Positions 26,527-34,194 of a DNA stretch of 49,686 nt are shown here, in pieces. The stretch is from Zoogloea sp. Its GTDB lineage: Bacteria > Pseudomonadota > Gammaproteobacteria > Burkholderiales > Rhodocyclaceae. The stretch lies in assembly GCF_017302315.1 (NCBI RefSeq), contig NZ_JAFLDT010000023.1:1-49686 (forward strand), in the 5' to 3' direction. A program made the position numbers and the translations under genes. Below the pieces are notes generated by a model that saw only the letters and a list, made by a program, of their open reading frames with translations, searched no databases and was not told the origin of the DNA. The first letter of the stretch is position 1, and each line of letters opens with the position of its first letter.

Positions 26527-27317
26527 CAGATGAAATCCTCGAAATAATCGGAGAGACGCCGGAACAACAGCACCGCAGCAAACGCGGCCGCGCCTCCACC
26601 CAGCACGAAAAGGGTCAACTGCCCAAAGGCCGCGAGATCCCCGTGCATCAGTCCGGCGCGGATAGGCTCGAGCAGGTGCACCAGGGGATTGAAGGCAACG
26701 ATCCAGCGCACTGACTCCGGCACCTGCGTGGTGGGATACAGAATAGGCGTGACATAGAACATGATCATCAGCGCCGGGCCCAGCATGTGGTCGATATCCT
26801 TCAGGAAGACCTGAAAGGATGCCGTCACCAGGGCTATCGCGGATGCCAGCAGCAGCAACGCCAGCCAGCCCATCAACACCACCGGCAGCCCGACAAACCG
26901 GAAGGGCTCGCCACCAAGGGCGAGGGCGCAGATGACCACCATGAAACCCACGAAGTGAATGAAGAAGGTGGCGCCAATTGACGCGAAAACCAGCAATTCG
27001 TGGGGAAAATGCACCTTTTTCACAAGGCCCGAATTGCCGACGACCGCGTGGGTCGCCCGTTGCACCCCTTCCTGGAAGGCCATCCACGGCCACAGGGCAC
27101 AGGCCACGAAGGCCACGAAACTGTGCTCACCCAGCTCGGGAAAGCCGACCTTGAAGACCTTCCGGAAGACGAATCCGTAGATCATCAACAGGAGCACGGG
27201 TTGACCAAGCGCCCACAATCCACCGGCAATCGTTCCGGAATAGCGGCTGGTGACCTCGCGTCGGACAAAGGTGAGGAACAACCAGCGCTGCTGCCACAGT
27301 TCGGTAAGGATATTCAT
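26526..27317 (-). CDS. wzm: Wzm, O-antigen ABC exporter permease
   Basis: The ABC-2 type permease has 263 residues and about six membrane helices. It begins LTELWQQRWLFLTFVRREVTSRYSG, the standard amphipathic lead-in of Wzm/KpsM/TagG proteins. Near residue 175 is FLKDIDHMLGPALMIMFYVTPILYP, the most conserved family stretch, followed by FNPLVHLLEPIRAGL. With Wzt it moves Und-PP-linked polysaccharide from the cytoplasm to the periplasm for WaaL ligation. It is the first gene of the eight-gene minus-strand operon. ATG 27317 is preferred to the upstream start at 27344 because the family start lies here. The leader contains a large inverted repeat. Confidence 0.92.
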   Translation of the reverse strand: MNILTELWQQRWLFLTFVRREVTSRYSGTIAGGLWALGQPVLLLMIYGFVFRKVFKVGFPELGEHSFVAFVACALWPWMAFQEGVQRATHAVVGNSGLVKKVHFPHELLVFASIGATFFIHFVGFMVVICALALGGEPFRFVGLPVVLMGWLALLLLASAIALVTASFQVFLKDIDHMLGPALMIMFYVTPILYPTTQVPESVRWIVAFNPLVHLLEPIRAGLMHGDLAAFGQLTLFVLGGGAAAFAAVLLFRRLSDYFEDFI

Positions 27318-27337
27318 TGAATCCGTCCGGCACTCAC

Positions 27338-27391
27338 GCTGCACAATCCATGTTTCGTCCCCTCGTGGACCGAGGCCATGGGCTGTGCAGC
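27338..27391 (-). promoter_or_regulatory. Structured leader/inverted repeat upstream of wzm
   Basis: Arms 27338-27352 and 27377-27391 pair over 15 positions in the minus-strand transcript with one G-U wobble and one mismatch. The intervening sequence contains a second hairpin, CCTCG/CGAGG (27361-27375). No T run follows, so a simple terminator is unlikely. The element ends about 20 bases before the wzm ATG. It could be an attenuator-like RNA structure or a protein operator. Confidence 0.45.
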
Positions 27392-27475
27392 GGGCGCGGG
27401 CATCAATAGCATCGCAACAGCATCCCCGGGGATCTGCTGCAGATGCACGGTACAGGCATGAGGGAGATGTGTGTG

Positions 27476-28369
27476 TTACTTGCTCACGGCCCGCCGCACG
27501 GCATCGGCGTCGATCTTGATCGTGGCAGGATCACGCAGCGGATCGGCAATCTTCTTGCGCACCTCACCACGCATGCGAGTGCGAACGCTCTCCATCAGGG
27601 CCTCCTTCACCTCGTCGAAGGGACGCAGCACCGGCGCCTGACGCTCTTCGAAACGGATGATGTGCAGCCCGAAGTTGGTCTCCACGATCCCGGACAGCTC
27701 GCCCGGCTTCTTCATGGCGAAGGCGACCGCCTCGAATTCGGGCACCATCGTGCCCTTCGGCTTCATCCCGAGATCACCACCCCGCTTGCCTGAGCCAGGA
27801 TCATCGGAGTACTGCCGGGCAAGTTCTTCGAAGGACTCGCCATTGCGCAGCTTTTCGAGCACGGACTCGGCCAGCGCACGGGAGGCGGACCGATCGCTGC
27901 CGCAAGCCCGGAAAAGAATGTGGCGCGCACGTACTTCCTCAGGCTTGGTGAATTTTTCCGGAAATGCCTTGTACTCATCGCGAGCGATGGCTTCCACCTG
28001 GCTCTCGGACACGGCTTTGGACTCGGCCTGCTCCATGTAGATCTCGTACAAGGCACGTTCTTCCGCCAACTTGAGGCGATCAAGAATGTCCTTGCGAGTG
28101 GCAAGCCCTTCCTCACGCGCTTTGTTCGCCACCAAGCGACGCAGCATGATGTCGGCAGCCATTCGCTCACCGGAAGGAGAACCGGGCTCGCGCATGCGCT
28201 TCAGCAACTCGGGCGATCGTCCGACCATATCAGCTTGCAGATCGGCGGCGGTAACAGCAGCCTTGCCATGAGTGGCAACGATCTCGTCACCCGCATGAGA
28301 CTGGTATGAAACAAGCGCGGCAAAAACAAAAGGAACGATGTGAAGATTCGACAACTTCAATTTGCTCAC
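27476..28369 (-). CDS. Periplasmic parvulin-type peptidyl-prolyl isomerase (SurA/PpiC family)
   Basis: The protein has 297 residues. The signal peptide ends near residue 27 (SYQSHA, then GDE). Next come a SurA-like helical chaperone segment and a parvulin domain at about 140-255. The parvulin domain has VRARHILFRA, ELARQYSDDPGSGKRGGDLGM and the ending NFGLHIIRFEERQ. Such enzymes assist folding or keep exported proteins competent in the periplasm. It lies 149 bases downstream of the surface protein gene, behind that gene's terminator hairpins, so it is either read through or separately transcribed. The GTG at 28369 is the listed start; TTG 28360 with GGAG eight bases upstream is possible. A dedicated helper for the neighbouring exported protein is likely. 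Confidence 0.85.
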   Translation of the reverse strand: MSKLKLSNLHIVPFVFAALVSYQSHAGDEIVATHGKAAVTAADLQADMVGRSPELLKRMREPGSPSGERMAADIMLRRLVANKAREEGLATRKDILDRLKLAEERALYEIYMEQAESKAVSESQVEAIARDEYKAFPEKFTKPEEVRARHILFRACGSDRSASRALAESVLEKLRNGESFEELARQYSDDPGSGKRGGDLGMKPKGTMVPEFEAVAFAMKKPGELSGIVETNFGLHIIRFEERQAPVLRPFDEVKEALMESVRTRMRGEVRKKIADPLRDPATIKIDADAVRRAVSK

Positions 28370-28447
28370 TCCGAATGGAAAAGCAGAAAAGACAACACCT
28401 GTTCAATGGAGGTTCATCACAAGCAATGGCCCTGAACTCGCAACAAA

Positions 28448-28482
28448 AATGACAAAGGCGGGACAAGCCCGCCTTTGTCATT
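28448..28482 (-). terminator. Strong rho-independent terminator of the surface protein gene
   Basis: A perfect 15-base stem (28448-28462 with 28468-28482) and a 5-base loop. On the minus strand it is followed by a T-rich run (ATTTTTGTTG). It lies 37 bases past the surface-protein stop. Confidence 0.85.
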
Positions 28483-28483
28483 C

Positions 28484-28503
28484 AACACCCCCGAAGGGGT
28501 GTT
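28484..28503 (-). terminator. Second hairpin just after the surface protein stop
   Basis: AACACCCC (28484-28491) pairs with GGGGTGTT (28496-28503) around a CGAA loop, which reads TTCG on the minus-strand RNA and is an extra-stable tetraloop. It sits 15 bases after the stop and directly before the main terminator. It probably protects the mRNA 3' end or adds to termination. Confidence 0.6.
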
Positions 28504-28518
28504 TAGGTACAGCTCAAC

Positions 28519-29955
28519 TTACCACTTCAGCGGCAGAACTTGGCCGTAGTTGGTGCCGGAGGCGCCAACGCTGGAGTTGAACACGTTCACCGCGGTGAAG
28601 CCGATAACCGGCAGCGGGCCGTTGGCGCTGGTGGTGCTCAGACGAACCAGACCATCATCGTAAGCAAAGGTGTAATCCTGAGCGGTGATGTTGGCCTTCA
28701 GAGCGCCGGACGGAGCGGAGCCGTTGTTGATGGACACAACGGACACTTCACCGATCAGGGTCCAGGTGGCGGAACCTTGCGGGTTCGGGGAGATCACGAT
28801 GCTGCTCTGATCAACCACGGTACGCTCTTCACGGTCATAGACGGTGGGAGCGCCGACGACCACGGAGTTGGTGGCAGCAGCCAGGCTGGCGTAGGGGCCA
28901 GTGGCGCCGGCAACGGTGGCCAGGGTGCGCAGCGGATCGGTGCCAGCAGCCGGGGTGTCGGTCCAGGTGTAGTAGTAACGACGGGTCGGCTGGGACAGGA
29001 CGACATCGGTAGCAGCAAGGATGTTATCAGCCGTGGCGTACTCGGTAACGACGGAACCCTTGGCCAGGATGCCTTGCAGCTCGGCCAGTTGAGCGGTCAC
29101 GTTGGCGGTGCCGTACGGGGTCGACAGGTCGGGCAGGTCGAATTCGTACATGCGCACGTTGCCGGTGGCGGTGTTGAACACACTGTCAGCGGTGGTGGCG
29201 GCGTCAAAGGCGATCAGCGGGAAGGACGCGGTGCCGGTGGTCAGGTTGGCCTGACGGGCGTAGCGAACGGGCACAGCGGAGCTCTGAACCAGGGCGGTAC
29301 CGGGGATGGTGAAGGCCTTGGAGGAAGCAACGTTGATGATGGTCGCGAAGGAGGTCAGACCGGAGGTCGGAGCCGACAGGGAGGCGGTCAGGTCGTTGGG
29401 CTCGACACCAGTACCGACCAGGACGGAAGAGGTGCAAGGAGCAACGCCATTCACGTGCTTGGTGGCAGTGAAGAGAGCGCCCTGAGCAGCGGAGCCACCG
29501 TTAGCGGTGCTGACGATGTCGCCCATGTTGATGATCTCAACATAGCCTTCACGGGTGCCTTGAGCCTTGTTGGCATCCAGCAGACGGGCGGTCACGAACT
29601 GCTGATTGACGCTGGTCGGCAGGGTGCAGGACTTGTCGCTGGTAGCCAGGCGGGCAACGGTGCCGTCCAGAGTCACAGCAGCGGTCCAGACGTCAGCCGG
29701 GGACAGGAAGACTTGGAAGTCAAAGACGTCGTCGGAGAACTGAGCGCCGCGGAAGCGGACCTTGACAGCCTTGCCGTTAACTTCGTCGGTGTTCGCGATA
29801 CTGATCAGGGTGGTGTTGCCGCTCTGAACAGAGTAGTACGGCAGGATGTTGATATGACCCACACCATTTTGCGCAACGGTGATCGCTGCGTTCGAAACTC
29901 CGGACAGCGCACCCAGAGTGGCCGCAACACCAACAGCAAGAAGCTTTTTCTTCAT
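28519..29955 (-). CDS. Exported abundant surface-layer-like protein, family not recognised
   Basis: The protein has 478 residues. A typical signal peptide (MKKKLLAVGVAATLGALSG) is cleaved near SNA-AIT, around residue 23. The mature part is rich in Ala, Thr, Val and Ser and poor in Lys. It has only two Cys (SDKSCTLP and APCTSS), which probably form a disulphide, and no membrane helix, lipobox, PEP-CTERM or porin-like ending. Expression signals are strong: an AGGAGT site, a near-consensus promoter, tandem 3' hairpins, and codon use that is more restricted and less GC-rich than its neighbours. All this suggests a major envelope or extracellular protein. The adjacent type II secretion operon and parvulin suggest how it leaves the cell. 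Calling it S-layer-like is inference. Confidence 0.75.
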   Translation of the reverse strand: MKKKLLAVGVAATLGALSGVSNAAITVAQNGVGHINILPYYSVQSGNTTLISIANTDEVNGKAVKVRFRGAQFSDDVFDFQVFLSPADVWTAAVTLDGTVARLATSDKSCTLPTSVNQQFVTARLLDANKAQGTREGYVEIINMGDIVSTANGGSAAQGALFTATKHVNGVAPCTSSVLVGTGVEPNDLTASLSAPTSGLTSFATIINVASSKAFTIPGTALVQSSAVPVRYARQANLTTGTASFPLIAFDAATTADSVFNTATGNVRMYEFDLPDLSTPYGTANVTAQLAELQGILAKGSVVTEYATADNILAATDVVLSQPTRRYYYTWTDTPAAGTDPLRTLATVAGATGPYASLAAATNSVVVGAPTVYDREERTVVDQSSIVISPNPQGSATWTLIGEVSVVSINNGSAPSGALKANITAQDYTFAYDDGLVRLSTTSANGPLPVIGFTAVNVFNSSVGASGTNYGQVLPLKW

Positions 29956-29960
29956 ACAGA

Positions 29961-29966
29961 ACTCCT
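29961..29966 (-). promoter_or_regulatory. Strong ribosome binding site of the surface protein
   Basis: AGGAGT on the minus strand, five bases before ATG 29955. It is one of the best Shine-Dalgarno sites in the window. Confidence 0.75.
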
Positions 29967-30014
29967 AAATAGCAAAAAATGAACGCAACGTAATCAAGTC
30001 TTACGCTGGATGAC

Positions 30015-30043
30015 ACCATAGCACAGACAGCAATTTTTTTGAA
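30015..30043 (-). promoter_or_regulatory. Likely sigma-70 promoter of the surface protein gene
   Basis: On the minus strand TTCAAA (30043-30038) and TATGGT (30020-30015) are separated by exactly 17 bases, and TGC just before the -10 makes an extended -10. Each hexamer matches four of six consensus positions. A start near 30008 would give a leader of about 50 bases, in an AT-rich gap. Confidence 0.55.
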
Positions 30044-30124
30044 CAGCCTGCAAACACAATTGCGTCATGCCCTGTTGCACAAAAACAACGAAATTTTACA
30101 TACACATACAGGCTATTCACAGGC

Positions 30125-30141
30125 TCGGGCCATGGGCCCGA
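30125..30141 (-). terminator. Compact GC hairpin after the lipoprotein gene
   Basis: TCGGGCC (30125-30131) pairs with GGCCCGA (30135-30141) around three bases, immediately past the lipoprotein stop at 30145. No T tract follows on the minus strand. It may mark the 3' end of the secretion operon, by stalling or protection rather than intrinsic termination. Confidence 0.4.
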
Positions 30142-30144
30142 AAA

Positions 30145-30597
30145 CTAGAATCGCTCGTACCGCCACCACTCACCTGCTTCGAGTATCCAACGCTCCTCGA
30201 GATCGGTCGTGGTTTCCGGGTAACCCCGTTGCAGAGGCGCAAAACCAATGCGCATGGTTACATCGCAGGTTGCGTCCTTGCATTTTACGTTAACGACATC
30301 TGCACTCTTAAGTTTAGCTGCGGGCGCGGAACGGCCGCGAAAACCGAAAAGATCAACGGCCTTGCGGTAAGCAGGCGTGGCGAAACTGTAGGCTTTCTCC
30401 CAGTTACCTGCAACCAGGGCATCCCACCTTGCCTGGGCACGCTCCCTTACATCCGCCTCCGGCTCGCGCGGCGCAAACGTGGCGCAGCCTCCCAATACGG
30501 AAAGACAGGCGGCCCCGATGATACCCCACGATCTGAGGCGCCCAAACCAGGAAAAAGTCACACCGGACCTAAAAAACATCATGACTTCATTCATCAT
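30145..30597 (-). CDS. Small putative lipoprotein following the secretin gene
   Basis: The product is about 150 residues. A hydrophobic signal ends in the lipobox LGGC (Cys38 from the first Met; Met7 may be the real start). The mature domain of about 110 residues has RERAQARWDALVAGNWEKAYSF and later WILEAGEWWRYE, which resembles small NTF2/SnoaL-like folds. A CKDATC pair may form a disulphide. It begins 53 bases after gspD, so it is likely the last gene of the secretion operon. Secretins often need a lipoprotein pilotin for insertion in the outer membrane. This gene is the only candidate in the window, though it is not recognisably GspS or AspS. Confidence 0.7.
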   Translation of the reverse strand: MMNEVMMFFRSGVTFSWFGRLRSWGIIGAACLSVLGGCATFAPREPEADVRERAQARWDALVAGNWEKAYSFATPAYRKAVDLFGFRGRSAPAAKLKSADVVNVKCKDATCDVTMRIGFAPLQRGYPETTTDLEERWILEAGEWWRYERF

Positions 30598-30650
30598 TTC
30601 ACCTTCTGGAACAATCCATGCGCTCCCGGGAAAGCAGATCTCGGGAACCG

Positions 30651-32975
30651 TCAGCGCTTGATACCCAGCAAAGGCTTGAGCCCCTGCATCTTGGACTTCA
30701 ACTCCGAGCCCACCTCACGAACATCCTGCTCGGTACGCACCACCCGCGGGGTGATCATCACCAACAGCTCCGTCCGGGTCTTGGACAAAGTGGTTGTGGA
30801 AAACAGGGCGCCGATCACCGGAATATCCTGGAGCCACGGAATACCCTGCTTGCCGTCACCCTTGTTGTCACGGATCAAGCCGCCGAGCACGATGGTTTCG
30901 CCCGAACGCACTGCCACCTTGCTGGCGATCATCCGCTGCAGGAAGCTGCGCTGACCGGTGGCCGAATCGATGCTCCCTACGTCGGAAATGCTCTGATTGA
31001 TCTGCATGGAGATCAGATTGCCGGCATTGACTGAAGGGGTCACCGAAAGAAGGACACCGGTATCCTTGTACTGGATCGATGAGGTGCTGACCCCGCCGTC
31101 GGTCACCGTCGTGGATGAACGGATCGGCTGCTGATCCCCCACCTGGATCGAAGCGGTCTGGTTGTCGAGCACCATGACCGACGGCGACGATATTACGTTG
31201 ACCAGTTGCTTGTCCGCCATGGCGTTAAGCACCGCACGGACCGCCCCGAGGGGATTGGTGACGGTGTAGGAGAAACCTTGCTGAGCGGTATTGATGGCGC
31301 CCGTTGAGGAATTTCCAAGCACGCCCGTACCACGCCAGCCGCCATTGCCTAGCCCGCCTTCAAAATACCATTGCAGACCATACTTGGTCTCGTCAGTCAG
31401 GGTGACCTCGACGATGCTCGCCTCGATAAGTACCTGGTTAGGGGTGATGTCAAGCTGGCGCAGGGCTGCCTCAATGCGTTTGTAGTCCCTGCGCGGAGCA
31501 TGGATCAACAATGCGTTGTTGTTGTTGTCGGCCACCACGCGCACATCCTTGCCCAGATTCACCTGGGTGACCGAGGAGGGAATGACCTGGGCATTCTGAC
31601 CCGACCGGGTCGAGGCGAGGTTGGTGGCCCCGGTTCCAAACCCCCCAGTCCCGGTCGTCAAGCCCAAGGTACCCGTCGTGGTTCCAAACCCCGTTGTACC
31701 CTGGGTTGCGGTCGCAAGGCCGGGGGCCACACCCGTTGCCGACTGGCCCGTGTTGGTCGATGACTGAGGTGCGTACAACCCATTGAGGAGATTGGCCAGA
31801 TGCTGGGCCGACCCGTTCTGGACAGGGTATACATATAGCTGCGCCTCGCCGTCCGACTCCATGGGCTTGTCCAGACGTTCGATCCAGGACTTGGCCTGCT
31901 CCAACATGTGGGCGCGGGGCGTGATCACAAGAAGCGCGTTGAGTCGCTCGATGCCGAGCACCCGGATCAGCCCGCCGAGGGGGCCCGCCATGCGCACTGC
32001 CGCAGAACCCGCATCATCCGTCTTTCCCGTGCCCGTCCCCGAAGAGGCGGGCTTTGCGGCAGAACCACCACCCGCCTCACCACTGGCAAAGAGCGAGCGT
32101 AGCGTCGTCTCGACTTCCTTGACCGAGGAGTTCTCAAGGGGAAAGAGCCCCACTGACATGCCCTTGAGCATGTCCACATCGAAGGTGGAGACAATCTCGA
32201 GCCATCCCTCGACCTGATTGCGGGAGCCCACCAGCACCAGCACGTTGCGCAGGACATCAACACGCACAAAGGCTTCAGGCCCGGCCACCGGACGGAGAAT
32301 GTCGGCCATCTCGGCCGCGCCGATATGCTGCAGGGGAATGATCACGCTGCCATATCCCGGCAGGTTGGAATCGGCCCGACGGGGAACGGGCACGGCACTC
32401 TTCATCGTCTCGGCCTTGCCGATGCGATAGCGCCCATTGACATCAGGCACCATGACAATGCCGTTGTTCAGAAGCAGGGACTCCAGAATGCCCAGCAGTT
32501 GATCCTTGGGCACTGCCCCCTGCGTATGCAGGGTGATGTCGCCGCTCAGCGGGGGCACAATGGCGTAATCGAGCTTGAGCAGATCCCCCATGATGAAGTG
32601 GATCACTTCCGTTACGGGGGCCTTCTCGAAACGAAGACCAACCCCCTTGTCATCCGACACCACCAGATTTCTCGTAGCGGGCAGCTTCAAGAGCTGGTCG
32701 TTTCCCTTGATGAGAACAGGCCCCGAGCGCTTGACCTTGGCGGCCTGCGCAGCAGAACTGGCCGGCGGTTCGGCTGACGGCACCGAACCATCCGCCCGAT
32801 AGGCGTCGACCGTTGCCGGCGCCTCGACGCCGGCCCTGCCCGAGGCCTCGGCCGACAGCAGGGGCGAGGTCTGGGCGTCGGGCACATCCTGGGCAAGCGC
32901 CCCCATCGACAGCGCCAGCCCCAGGGACCAGGCCAGTAAGACAGATTGCAGCCGATTCATCCGAAGGAAATCCAT
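30651..32975 (-). CDS. gspD: Type II secretion system secretin GspD
   Basis: The product is about 774 residues. After a signal peptide (ending near GALA-QDV) and a variable Ala/Pro-rich segment comes the N0 domain (LRFEKAPVTEVIHFIMGDLLKLDY), then N1-N3 domains, and the secretin barrel. Its signature is GIPWLQDIPVIGALFSTTTLSKTRTELLVMITPRVV near the C terminus, and VQVGDQQP-type and VLGGLIRDN motifs are also present. Between the N domains lies an unusually Gly/Thr-rich run (about 405-460; GTTGFGTTTGTLGLTTGTGG). It forms the outer-membrane gate. The start is uncertain: ATG 32975 is used, while GTG 32987 (overlapping the previous stop) and ATG 32960 are alternatives. Confidence 0.93.
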   Translation of the reverse strand: MDFLRMNRLQSVLLAWSLGLALSMGALAQDVPDAQTSPLLSAEASGRAGVEAPATVDAYRADGSVPSAEPPASSAAQAAKVKRSGPVLIKGNDQLLKLPATRNLVVSDDKGVGLRFEKAPVTEVIHFIMGDLLKLDYAIVPPLSGDITLHTQGAVPKDQLLGILESLLLNNGIVMVPDVNGRYRIGKAETMKSAVPVPRRADSNLPGYGSVIIPLQHIGAAEMADILRPVAGPEAFVRVDVLRNVLVLVGSRNQVEGWLEIVSTFDVDMLKGMSVGLFPLENSSVKEVETTLRSLFASGEAGGGSAAKPASSGTGTGKTDDAGSAAVRMAGPLGGLIRVLGIERLNALLVITPRAHMLEQAKSWIERLDKPMESDGEAQLYVYPVQNGSAQHLANLLNGLYAPQSSTNTGQSATGVAPGLATATQGTTGFGTTTGTLGLTTGTGGFGTGATNLASTRSGQNAQVIPSSVTQVNLGKDVRVVADNNNNALLIHAPRRDYKRIEAALRQLDITPNQVLIEASIVEVTLTDETKYGLQWYFEGGLGNGGWRGTGVLGNSSTGAINTAQQGFSYTVTNPLGAVRAVLNAMADKQLVNVISSPSVMVLDNQTASIQVGDQQPIRSSTTVTDGGVSTSSIQYKDTGVLLSVTPSVNAGNLISMQINQSISDVGSIDSATGQRSFLQRMIASKVAVRSGETIVLGGLIRDNKGDGKQGIPWLQDIPVIGALFSTTTLSKTRTELLVMITPRVVRTEQDVREVGSELKSKMQGLKPLLGIKR

Positions 32976-32983
32976 GTGTAGTG

Positions 32984-33646
32984 TCACTGCGCAGGAGGAG
33001 GCTTGTTGCCGCGAGCCAGAAGGGCCGCCTTGCGCGCGCGGCGCGCGGCAATTTCCTCATCCACTGTTCGCGACTGACCGTCGCTTCCCATTATCCGGGG
33101 CCCACCGTCGGCTCCGCCCCCCCCGCCCCCTTGGGCCAGAGCCCCATCCGGAGCCCCTTGCACCGCATGCTTGAGATCCAGTGAGCGCATCTCGCCGCCT
33201 GCACCCTTGAAGCGTGCGGTCTTGCCGTCCACGCCGTCAAGCGACCAAGCGCCCAGCGTCTGACCGACCATGACGCGGCGGAACCTGCCACCGGTAAGGG
33301 CAATCACGCCGCTTTGCTCGCCACCAATCATCAGACCAACCAGCCGGATATCCGCAAGGGGATCCGGCTCCTGCTCGGCATCCGATTTCACCGGCGGCGG
33401 CGGTGGCGGAGGCCTGCGGCTGGCCCAGAACAGGGGACGCTCACCCGTGCTGTTGAGCTGGGAAAGATCCCTCTGCAGTGGAGTGATCCGATGGACGGTG
33501 AGCGAGTCGGATGCAGGCGGAATCGCCACCGGAGCCCGCCAGAGAATATTCTTCAGGTCAAAATCCTCGTCCAGCCAAAGGGCGCCCAGCCCCCAGGCAA
33601 GCCCCAGATTCAAGGCCACAAGCACAGGCCAAAGCTTGATTCTCAT
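32984..33646 (-). CDS. gspN: GspN/GspC-like inner-membrane linker of the type II secretion system
   Basis: The protein has 220 residues. One N-terminal membrane helix (WPVLVALNLGLAWGLGALWL) is followed by a periplasmic part with a run of prolines (RRPPPPPPPVKS). Next is a homology-region-like small beta domain, DIRLVGLMIGGEQSGVIALTGGRFRRVMVGQTLGAWSLDGVDG, resembling the HR domain of GspC and the core of PilP. There is no PDZ domain; the tail is Gly-rich and basic. Its position just before gspD corresponds to xpsN in Xanthomonas, the GspC equivalent that links the inner-membrane platform to the secretin. It overlaps gspM by ATGA. Confidence 0.8.
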   Translation of the reverse strand: MRIKLWPVLVALNLGLAWGLGALWLDEDFDLKNILWRAPVAIPPASDSLTVHRITPLQRDLSQLNSTGERPLFWASRRPPPPPPPVKSDAEQEPDPLADIRLVGLMIGGEQSGVIALTGGRFRRVMVGQTLGAWSLDGVDGKTARFKGAGGEMRSLDLKHAVQGAPDGALAQGGGGGGADGGPRIMGSDGQSRTVDEEIAARRARKAALLARGNKPPPAQ

Positions 33647-34194
33647 GGCTGGATCCGCAGGGACATGACAACCATCGTCGCGGAAACCAGCTGGGGCTGC
33701 TTGGGATCACCGCGATCGATGGCCCGCAGGCTGAGCGTATCCACAAACAGGACCGGGGCATCACCGGCGAGTGCAGCGAGCGTCATCTGCAGGCCCTGGA
33801 GGCCGCCCTCAAGGGTGAGGGACACCGGTATCTGCTCGACGCCATTTTCCAAACGGACCGGCAGCACCTGACTACTGACGATGTTCATGCCCGATGCCTC
33901 TGCCGCCTTCCGCGCCCGCTGCTGCACGTCATTGCCCGCCTTGCCGGAATCCTGCTCGGCCGGATAGGCCCAGCGACGTAGACTCGCATAGGCATCGAGC
34001 ACCGTCTTCTTCAGGGGGCCATCAGCCCCCTGAAGCCCCAACAAGCGGGCATAGCGGGGCTCGATTTCCTCGATGACGGCCTGGGCGGCAAGATACCGCT
34101 CCCAGGCATAGCCCGCAGCCACCGCAACGACTGCGATGACAACGGCAAAGGTCACACCCACGGCAACGACCGCCCGATGACGAATCAGCTTCAT
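33643..34194 (-). CDS. gspM: Type II secretion protein GspM (GspM-b type)
   Basis: The protein has 183 residues. A single N-terminal membrane helix (VAVGVTFAVVIAVVAVAAGYAW) is followed by a coiled segment (EEIEPRYARLLGL) and a ferredoxin-like periplasmic domain. That domain carries EASGMNIVSSQVLPVRLENGVEQIPVSLTLEGGLQGLQMTL and ends LVSATMVVMSLR. This matches the T2SSM_b family of Xps-like systems rather than classical GspM. It partners with GspL in the inner-membrane platform. It is joined by ATGA overlaps to its neighbours on both sides. Confidence 0.85.
   Translation of the reverse strand: MKLIRHRAVVAVGVTFAVVIAVVAVAAGYAWERYLAAQAVIEEIEPRYARLLGLQGADGPLKKTVLDAYASLRRWAYPAEQDSGKAGNDVQQRARKAAEASGMNIVSSQVLPVRLENGVEQIPVSLTLEGGLQGLQMTLAALAGDAPVLFVDTLSLRAIDRGDPKQPQLVSATMVVMSLRIQP

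Noticed and set aside
28519-29955. Possible PEP-CTERM or porin identity of the exported 478-residue protein
   Set aside because: The C terminus has no PEP motif, helix and basic tail, and the sequence lacks the alternating barrel pattern and terminal porin signature.
28540-29982. A 480-residue open frame antisense to the surface protein
   Set aside because: The Gly/Gln/Asp-rich translation mirrors codon bias of the real gene; there is no signal peptide or ribosome binding site.
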